A stretch of 64,000 nt of DNA, from contig NC_043995.1 in NCBI RefSeq assembly GCF_902150065.1, positions 27,144,501 to 27,208,500 on the forward strand. Reading direction: 5' to 3'. The notes below the pieces were generated by a model that did no database searches, was not told the DNA's origin, and saw only the letters and a list, made by a program, of their open reading frames with translations. A program made the position numbers and the translations under genes. Source of the stretch: Myripristis murdjan. Lineage: Eukaryota > Chordata > Actinopteri > Holocentriformes > Holocentridae. Shown here piece after piece: positions 55,928 through 64,000 of this stretch. The stretch's first letter is position 1, and each line of letters opens with the position of its first letter.

Positions 55928-57528
55928 AGGATGAAGCTCTACTCTCTTTGATCTCCTCGAGGTGCAAACTGCTACTGAAGTGCTTCACCTCCTGGCCAGA
56001 CTTCACACCTGAAGGATGTAGCTCTGCAGGAGGCTAGGCTTCACACCTATGACTCAAACTAAAAAGAGCTGTCAAAGTCAGTGCAGAAAAAAGGTCTGCA
56101 GCTCACAGCTAATTTGAAACTAGCTTCAAAAAGAACTACTGAATTCATTTGACACCACGCATTTTAAGGAATGTACTTTTTATTTTGTATAAAAAGAAAG
56201 CAGCTCCCCATAGGGAGAAACCCAGAATAAATTAATGTGCAAAATAGACAGGATAAATATTCCAGTATTATACAAGTTATACTGTACACAGAGCTTCAGA
56301 TGTCATTTATCTAGCAGGTACTGCAGCATAAAGGTGAGAGTGAGGGGCTGTCTGGCTTCTCCCAGCCGTGAACCCCGAGGTCCTGTGCCTGAAAATGTGA
56401 TGGATGGACACTCAATCATTATCCATATCAAATCCACAGTTTTAAATCATGTCATGTTAAATCATGTGGTAACAGAGGAGTGTGGCAGTACATGAAGGAG
56501 GAGGCAGCCTCTTCAGCTCCCTCATACTTACCTCTAAACTCACTCCACTCTTCACAACGGCAAACCCAGCCGGACAGCTCAGCTCAGCCGTGTGATCCAG
56601 GCACAGCTTCAGTGTTGGAGGTGATCGTCTCAGGCCAAAGCTCTCCCAGTCTGAGTGCCTGTGCCTGTCAGCTCCACTGACTGAACTCATTCAGAAGTAT
56701 TCTTTTAAATTAGACAAGAGAAGGAAATACAACCACCCTAAGCAGCTCAGTTATACATACAGCACATGTACAAATGATGTGAAGATGATTACATTATTTA
56801 CAGACTTTGAATGTATCATTCAAAACCAAAAGCATCATGACAAATGATCAGAGGCCAGTGTTCACAACACTGTGCTGAGAAACTTCCTTGCAGGAAGTCT
56901 CAGGGACAGTGCACATGGTAACAGCATATGTTTATCAGCAAATTGCAGTCATTAAAGTTCAGCTTGACATGTGATTGTCTTGTGATCAGGGCCAGGGCCT
57001 CCACAAAGACTGGCTGACTGGGGGGCTCCGGGTTGGGCTCTGCTTGCTCGCCCGTCTCTCCACCCTGATCTCAAGCTGATTTGGTCTCTGGGAGTGTTGG
57101 GGAACTCTGGGATACCAGTGATGGAGCGGAAGCTGCTGAGAATAAACTAAAGTGTTCCTACTGAAGGCGTGCACATTCAGTCTGAGCTTGGACTTCTGCT
57201 TCATCGTCTGAGGACTGAGCTGGGAGAAGTTTGTGTGAGGCAGAGAGCTGGAGGAGTGGACTTTAGCTGCAGCTTTGACGCCTCCAGAGTCAGAGAGGGG
57301 AAAGCGAGCAGCAAAAGTTGCATCCAGCGTCGCTGCCAGCCGCAGTCCTTTTCCTTGAGGTCCCAGGAAGTGAGCAGCTCTCTGTAGGCAGGTCGAGAAG
57401 CCGTCTTGGAAGGAGTGTTGTTGGCCTCCTCCTGCAGCTGTCTTTGTGTCTCCTATGGCTGTTTTCTGCAGGAAGAGCACCGTGTGCTCCAGTATCTCAG
57501 CTTTCTCCACTCTGCGCTGAGTCATTTC
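55928..57528 (-). repeat. Segmental duplication arm C (inverted partner of 46972-48560)
   Basis: Reverse-complement match to exon 3 and 3' flank of copy A, through the stop at 56986 and about 1 kb beyond. It ends near 55930, where CTCTTTGATCTCC matches the far end of arm A. Confidence 0.8.
56179..56184 (-). terminator. her7: Candidate poly-A signal of her7-like copy C
   Basis: AATAAA on the minus strand about 800 bases after the copy C stop, at the place matching the candidate of copy A. Confidence 0.35.
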
Positions 57529-58211
57529 CTAGAAAACAAAATAATAAATTATTGGGCAGTCTTTCAAAGCTTTCAAATGACTTCCTTCAGTAAGAACTTG
57601 TTATCTTGTGCAGTGGGAGGTTTTGCCATCTGAGTTCTATGGCTCTTACCTGTTGTTGTGGCTCCTGCAGCAAAAGGGCCTTCAGGTTCTCCAGGCTTCG
57701 GTTCATTCTCTCCCTCCTCCGTCTCTCCACCTGAGGTTTGAGGAGCTACGAGACAAGCCAAAGTATAAATTGACTATGAGGTGAAGGAGGTCAGACTTTT
57801 GTTTTAGCAGAGGATCATAGCCAGGCAACACATTTAAGCAAACATTTTTAATATAATAACTCCTAAACAACCCAGATATTTCTCAAAGTGGGAGAGGAGT
57901 CCTCAAAGAGGTTCCAGTGGATCCACAAAAATGAGGAATTGTTCAATTCCACTCTCCCCTCCACACCAACATTGTAAACAGTTACAAAATGCTATACTAA
58001 ACCAAATCTACACAAATCTTTTCAGATAAGGGTCTTTAAAACAAAATCTATATTCCAAATATTTCATTTTTCTGTCATAGTATGAGTATATGTGGAAGAC
58101 CATGGCATAAAAAAACTTTGGGAGCCCCTGAAATAATCTTATAAAGATTAAAAATAATAGAATTACCTTCCGCCTCATCTTTGCATCCTCTGATTCCTGA
58201 GGCAGTTTCAT
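56986..58211 (-). CDS. her7: Hairy/E(spl) bHLH-Orange repressor, her7/Hes7 type, copy C
   Basis: Three exons in phase on minus: 58211-58167 (MKLPQESEDAKMRRK), 57745-57650 and 57528-56986, 227 residues. The basic region LLKPQVERRRRERMNRSLEN keeps the hairy proline. Exon 2 differs from copy B at only 3 of 32 residues and intron 2 is almost the same (about 120 bases). In exon 3 it is closer to copy A (7 differences over about 174 residues by my count) than B is to A (9), and its 3' flank matches A. The protein ends LWRPWP. Upstream are a TATA-like CATAAAAG, a Hes-site promoter block and module M4, in the same order as for copy B. It is convergent with copy B. No break is seen, so it looks functional. 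Confidence 0.85.
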
Positions 58212-58322
58212 TGTAGTCCAAGAACTGCAATCAGATAATTCATCCAGGGGTGGTTCAGGCTGTGTCTGCTGGTCCTCTTGCCAGAGAGGGCTGTGAGTGT
58301 GACCTCAGTCTGGGCAGCAGGG

Positions 58323-58330
58323 CTTTTATG
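58323..58330 (-). promoter_or_regulatory. her7: TATA-like element of her7-like copy C
   Basis: CATAAAAG on the minus strand, about 112 bases before the start codon, aligned with TTTAAAAG of copy B. The flanking GCCCACCTA and GACTGAGGT segments are shared. Confidence 0.5.
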
Positions 58331-58648
58331 CCATAGGTGGGCTGGGCTGTGACTTTAAGCTCCTCCTCCCTGCCACACTTGCTGGTATGAGGTACTTCCA
58401 AAATGGTTGATTTCACTTTGGCAGCAGGCCTAAGGTTTTATTGTTGAAAAATATTTCAGTTTATTTCTTCTGCTGTATATACAGGTCCTAAACAAGTAAA
58501 GTGACTGGCTTAGTAGTCAAGAACAGTCACTATAAAATATTATCCACTAGTCTTGCATCTGAAAAATTCTTAATGCAGTACATTAAGAAATTTTCCAGCA
58601 GAGCAAGCGCTCTTTTCCAAAGCAAAACAACTTGTTTGAAGCATTTTT

Positions 58649-58650
<2 letters not shown>

Positions 58651-58726
<76 letters not shown>
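58651..58726. repeat. Poly-T and GT microsatellite upstream of copy C
   Basis: A poly-T run of about 33 bases (58651-58683) is followed by about 19 GT units, between the copy C promoter and block P-C. Confidence 0.9.
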
Positions 58727-58730
<4 letters not shown>

Positions 58731-59071
58731 GCCGACCTGCTTCTTCTGCATTATCTGTTTTGGATCATCAGTATTGTGTGCTGTAACGACCTCAAAAGCA
58801 TGATACAGTAACAAAATATAACATTGCTGATGGTAAAATAAATAAATAAAGTAAAAGGCCAGTGAAAGATTAGTGAGTCAAGAAAAGCAAAGAAGCTTTT
58901 TATTGGTGATCACTATCAACTATACTTTATACTGTAAATTTTGGTGACTTGTTTTAAAAAAAAGTCTCAAAACAGGTCAAATCTGCTGGAAGAAAAGACT
59001 CCCCGAAAACAGCAACACATTTTTAAGACTAATGTCGAGTATTTCAACAATCTTAAGATAAAAGGAGACTG

Positions 59072-59235
59072 AGTGGCGCGCGGCACAGTTCTTCACTAAT
59101 TCGCAGGCACGTGCAGTCGGACCCTAGTCGAGCCCAGTGAGTGGCACGAGCCACAAAAGGTGTCATCACCTCCCACGTGTGACATTAATTTACATGTGAA
59201 GGAAACAATGCACACCTCCGCCACATGAGCGTGAA
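59072..59235 (-). promoter_or_regulatory. Conserved promoter block P-C of her7-like copy C (Hes and T-box type sites)
   Basis: The inverted counterpart of 50724-50885. It has CACGTG at 59108-59113 and 59174-59179, GGCACGAGCC at 59142-59151 (an N-box-like version of the class-C site in P-B), and AGGTGTCATCACCT near 59159-59172, an inverted pair of T-box-like half-sites. P-B has lost most of the T-box-like pair. It lies about 860-1020 bases upstream of the copy C start. Confidence 0.55.
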
Positions 59236-59453
59236 GCTCCGAGACAAAAAACTTTATTGTCTCTTTATTGAATTAAGTGACTGTGGCTGTTGTGGCACCA
59301 AGTTCCCACGTCGTCATGGCGCAGTGAGACATGAGCGCGAGCCAGTTAATGTTTGGACAAAAAGTGTGTGACCCTAAAAAAAAAAGGAAGAGATATATTT
59401 TAATAAGGCTGCTTTGGTGGCTCATATCAACCCTATAATCGCATTTAGGCATG

Positions 59454-59670
59454 TGCGTAAAAGCTGCGCCCTGCATGCGTAAAATCGTTCTTTTATCATT
59501 TCTTGATGCCAGTTGCCACCCGGGTGTAATTTCCCAGACTGGCCAAAGTGTGCGTGTGGGAACAGGACAGCCACCTCCAGCCTAAACCCCACTCCTTTAA
59601 CGATGTATCGATTCTAACAGGTAATAACGTGTGAACAGAGACCCCGGCTCCCTTTTCCCACGAGAAAGAG
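59454..59670 (-). promoter_or_regulatory. Notch-type module M4 upstream of copy C
   Basis: Read on minus: CGTGGGAA (TTCCCACG at 59655-59662 on plus), TTATTACCTGTTA (59615-59627), ATCGATACAT (59603-59612), then TGTGGGAA on the plus strand (59555-59562) and two TGCGTAAAA boxes on plus (59476-59484 and 59454-59462). It lies about 1.3-1.4 kb upstream of copy C, beyond block P-C, mirroring M2 and P-B at copy B. Confidence 0.6.
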
Positions 59671-60910
59671 TCAGAGGACTTTCTCCCACGTCTGCCAAAC
59701 CGTAGCAGCTAAACTCCAATTAATTCCCATGAGAAATATTAGGAGGACCCTCCGCCGCGTCTAGGAAACCGGATCAACTTGGGCTAGAAGGCAAACAGGA
59801 TTACATTAACCCATTCAGTCTGGAAAACTGGCTGCCACACGCCACCCATGCAATAAATTACAGCAAGTTTATCCTCAGGCCCACCGCTCAGGCTACCCAC
59901 TGCTGTCTCTATAGGTCAAACACACGTCTTCTTTCCATTATTCATATTTAATGCATTTACTGTTAAATAATGTATTATGCATTACACAGAATACTACAGG
60001 CTAGTCAATGTAAATACACCATTATTTGTTATTTGTTGCTGAATGTTGATTTACAGGAACATCTGCACCGAAAATGCAGATTGAGAGAAAAATCCAGCAC
60101 CAAGTTGGCACTCAAGTCTTTTATTTATTAAATGAATCAACAACAGCTTCTATAGTGGACAAATGTGATGAGTCACCCGAAATGAAATGATCACCAAGGT
60201 GTTAGGACGCGCTTGTTATGGCTGCGGCGCCTGCTGGGTGTCTGATGACTCCGCAGGTTGGAAAACCTCAAGCTGAGCGATAGAAAAACCTCAGCAGCTT
60301 TACATCAACTAACGAGACAGAACATCATCAATTAATGAAAGAATAATATATTTTAGGAGGAGGAGGTTGAGGGCTGTTTCATGTTGCAGGCGCATTTTCA
60401 AAGCTTTGTATCCACGTTTCATCTCCTGCCCCACAATACTGACACCTAGGTGAGGGAGCAGGGATCCACACTTCACACCTGTGGCTCAGACGTGTGCCAC
60501 AGCAAAGACGACACCCTGCAGTTTACAGTTAACTGAAGGCTGTTTAAGATTTTCTGCCTTAATCCCACCACACTCACCCACAACACTTAATCCCACTCAG
60601 TTACATTAATCCAAGAGGCAAAACTATATTACTACATCTACATTCATTATCATTTCAAGGTAAACATCACATCAGTCGGCTGTTATTATGTTCAGTTTAT
60701 TATGTTAAAAACTCATTTTTATTAATCAATAAGGTGATATAAAGTTACACTGATAATTTGCATAAGATCATCATCATGAAGCCACTTTTATTTCCTGAAG
60801 TGTGGCAAACAGGGTTTCACTACACTGCTGCTTCCTGTGAGAAGGACAAATGAGGGCTATGAAGTGTTAAAGCGCATCTACCACGTGTGCGCAAATGTGC
60901 CTGCCCAGTG

Positions 60911-61014
<104 letters not shown>

Positions 61015-61416
61015 TTAACACCTACGAGGTGTTGGCGACAGTATTGAGGCCACCAGGCGCCGTGTGCCGACGGGAAACAACACCTCCCCCCGTCAGCAGC
61101 AGCCTCTTAATTATTCTAATAGAATAAAGTCTGAATTCTGGCAGCTTGTAAAAATCATTTGGTCTTCTTCCCAAGGGAGAGCAGTGGAACAGAGGTTCCC
61201 ATCGCCTCACCTCACCGCTCACCTCAGTATCAGCTGTCCACTGAGGTGAAAAGGTTGAATCACGTCGATCAGACATTAAATACTAAGAGCTGGTTTCTCA
61301 GGATAAGACAAAGGGGGAAAAAATAAATAAAGCGGATGAATATGCATGAGGCCCCATACTCATCCCTGTATGGAATGAGTATGGGGTTTAAATGAGTTTA
61401 AATTTCAGCCAAGTTT

Positions 61417-61418
61417 TA

Positions 61419-61455
<37 letters not shown>

Positions 61456-61487
61456 CATCATCATCATCATCATCATCATCATCTGCA
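61417..61487. repeat. (ATT)n-(ATC)n trinucleotide repeat
   Basis: About a dozen ATT units followed by about ten ATC units. Confidence 0.92.
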
Positions 61488-63205
61488 GTGTGTCTATCAC
61501 CCCAGCTGAGGGGAACTGGTGAACTGTGACAGCCATACATTTGGAAAATTTATTTGACCAAACCAATTTGGTCTCACCTTCACATTTGGGTTAAACATTC
61601 CTTCAGTCTGAATATTTCCGTCACACCCTCACCTTGGCCACTTGGCACAAACTGTCACCTGCTTGGAGGACATATTTACATTATCAGAAGCATCACCAGG
61701 ATATGTCACACTCACCCGCCCACCCACCGCCATCTGGCCCTTTTCAAAGATATGATGTGTGGACTACAATACACCAGATCATGTTTACAAATTTTAGATG
61801 AAATGAATGAGCTACAGTGGCTGCTGCTGAGTTGCAGGACAATGCAGAGGAGCTGTTTCATAACACTAAACTTTTATTTTATCCAAAAGCTTCAGAAGTG
61901 CAGCCATACTATGTGCCACAAAGCTATACATATATAAAATACTGAATTTACTGTTTAGAGAGTGATGATAATGAAAGTCCCAACAGTGCTGCATTTATCA
62001 ATGTCATCAACAGAAATGTTAACATTTCTTCTTTTTAAAAATTCTTTTATTCTTTGAGTTTCTTTATACAAAATGACTGATTCTGATCTAGGACAAGACT
62101 GACATTCAATTGAAGGTGTGTTTGACTTAAAAAAGTCATCAGGTTATTGCATGTATTAGCAAGGATTTTGACAATTACAGTATGTGCAATTATACACACA
62201 AATGTATTTTAAGTCACACTTTAATATACTGCATTTATAATGTGAACACAATCTGTAACATGTCAAGACAACATGCATATATTTGGTACCAAAAAATTCA
62301 GAAAACTGTTTAGCATTTCTGCCACACACACTGGCTTTCATCACACAGACAAGTTGTCAAGTGGTTTTATAAAAAGTGATAATTAAGCCATGAAAGAACT
62401 GGTGCAAGAAGCACTAAAAGTAAGCAGTAGCTGTTAATCTTTGGAACAGATAAGAGTGCTGAGCGTCTCCAGATACAAAATCATTTTTATCTTCTGTCTG
62501 TTATCTGCGTGCTTTGGGTTGGCATAACATGTGCAAAGAAAAGTGCCCAATGCAGGTTTAGCAATGTTTTGAATAATCTCAACAAGTTGTAATTGGTCAG
62601 GTTCAGCAAATCAGTTTGGCTGTGGTGATATCAAGAACAAGACACCTCCCTGAAGTGTGTGTGTTTCTCTTACACCCACCAACATTAGGATAATGAGATC
62701 TGCCTGGCAGTAAATCCAAAGGAGTAAACCAAGGAAAAAAAAAAAATCATAAACGAGAAAATTAACAAAGTAATCGGGGAAGGATCGACTCCAAGATTTC
62801 CATACTGATGTGACAGGGATGCAGCAAAAAGCCTGAATTACACACAACAAGCAAATCTCTCAGACAATACCAAACACATGCATGTTGGGGAATTGTTTGG
62901 GTGCCACGATGATGAGTTAATCAAGACATTCTGGGACTCCCTCCAGTTTTGGGCCCTAAAAAGTAATCTTTCTTCACTTCCTCATATTGTGTTGCTTGGC
63001 CTGTGTTTTTGCATTGGGCTGAGCAACAAAATACATCTAATACCTTACTATAACCCAGGCCTTCCAGTCATTAGAGCTTACTATAGCGCTGCAAATTGCT
63101 GTATTGTTCCAATCATTTGTTTTTCGGTGCTAATGTCATGGACTGAATGGAAAGGAAACAGGCGCTGGAAAAAAACTGAGGAAATTCATTGCTTGCTCAT
63201 CTTCT

Positions 63206-63728
63206 CTACAAGGCCGTTTGTGTGGAGTCGGCACTGTTGTTCAGCCTCTCACTCCTCGGCTTCTGCTCTGAATTTGTGGCGCTCGTCGGCGCCTGCTCAA
63301 CTCTGCTGGGATTGTCGTTGCTATCTACAACTGGCTGACGATCTGGTTGGGCGGCAGCATCTGTGGGAGGGGGAACAATCACTCTTCCTATGGGCTCGCT
63401 GGGTAAAGTTTTGTCTGTTACTATTACGTAATTGGGCTCAGGCTGGGGGGCACTGGAGCGACGCTGCAATGCATGCTGGGTGCACGAGAAGGAGCGCTGC
63501 CGAGGCGCAGGTTGGGGTGTGAGGAAGTGAGGCGTCACCGCTCTGGGGACGTCCTGCACCCGCTCGCGATCCTCATCCTCGGCCTCTGAGGTCACCTCCT
63601 GTAACGTGCTGATCGGTCGAGGTGAGCGGCCCATGACCCTCGGAGGGACCAGCGCTGTTGTTGATTGGTTGAGCTGTGGTCGCCAGTTCTGCTGGGCGGG
63701 GTACTGCACTCGGCCCATGGACCAATCA
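63206..63728 (-). CDS. Last exon of an unidentified protein gene (5' exons outside window)
   Basis: The minus-strand acceptor CTTGTCAG precedes 63728, and an open frame of 173 codons runs to TGA at 63206. The translation starts DWSMGRVQYPAQQNWRP and contains an acidic patch (EAEDEDRERVQ), several RS/SP-type phosphorylation-like sites (RQRSFSC, RRSSAP) and a Pro-rich segment (IGRVIVPPPTD). It ends STQTAL, which fits a class I PDZ ligand (T at -2, L at the end). It looks like the disordered cytoplasmic tail of a larger signalling or membrane protein. I do not recognise the family. The acceptor, sustained open frame and GC-rich codon usage support a real coding exon. A longer open frame on the opposite strand overlaps it and is a shadow. 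Confidence 0.6.
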
Positions 63729-64000
63729 CTGACAAGAGAGGAAGGTAATTAGATTGGGACACATGAGCAGGAGCATCAGCAGAATCACTTTGCAGAAGGA
63801 TAATGAGTACAGAATAAAACTCATAATAATAATAACACTCTGCTCATAACACAATTAGTAAACATCTCACTAAATCCTAAGGTACAGGAGTATCTGTAAC
63901 TGGTGCATGTATTGTATTTGAAATAGGGCTGGATGATAGGATGAATATATTGGATTGTGCAATGAGCTGAATCCATTCCATGGCTAATGGAGGGTTGTTT

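Noticed and set aside
61554-61937. 127-codon plus-strand open frame
   Set aside because: His/Ile/Leu-rich composition typical of AT-rich intergenic DNA; no recognised domain or splice context.
62878-63522. 214-codon plus-strand open frame near the right edge
   Set aside because: Its second half is antisense to the unidentified minus-strand exon, and its first half has intergenic composition; no family resemblance.

Overview
This window comes from a vertebrate, almost certainly a teleost fish. Genes are split by GT-AG introns, CA/GT microsatellites are dense, fish-type retroposon tails and fold-back DNA transposons are present, and every recognisable protein is a vertebrate family member with fish-like sequence. 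Nothing in it is bacterial or viral.

Layout, left to right. 1-4.9 kb: no recognised exon (upstream intron or flank of rgl2). 4.9-18.1 kb, plus strand: the last 14 exons of rgl2, a Ras-regulated exchange factor for Ral GTPases; its N-terminal part lies outside the window or was not recognised. 21.5-28.2 kb, minus strand: a complete six-exon dnase2 (lysosomal acid DNase II). 32.1-34.9 kb, minus strand: a complete gpsm3-like gene with four GoLoco motifs. 36.4-42.8 kb, plus strand: a complete eight-exon pbx2-like TALE homeobox gene, head-to-head with gpsm3. 46.1-58.2 kb: three hairy/E(spl) genes of the her7/Hes7 type (A plus, B plus, C minus), each with three exons and a C-terminal WRPWP. 63.2-63.7 kb, minus strand: the last exon of a gene I could not identify. 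The pbx2-gpsm3 pair and rgl2 recall the human MHC region on chromosome 6, so this may be a fish fragment of that synteny.

The most interesting part is 45-60 kb. The three her7-like copies share almost identical third exons, while exons 1-2 of copy A are clearly diverged, which fits gene conversion. Copy C looks like a mosaic: its 5' half and promoter match B, and its 3' half and 3' flank match A. Around B and C I find five copies of one non-coding module. The complete copies carry an RBPJ/Su(H)-type site, a TTATTACCTGT core, a second RBPJ-like site in the opposite orientation and, 70-140 bp further on, a TGCGTAAAA box that is sometimes an inverted pair. A separate conserved promoter block with Hes-type (CACGTG, GGCACGCGCC) and T-box-like sequences lies between a module and the start of each of B and C. 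Together this reads as a locally amplified, Notch-responsive, autorepressed segmentation-clock locus. The genes and sites are seen directly; their clock function is inferred from the known role of her7/Hes7.
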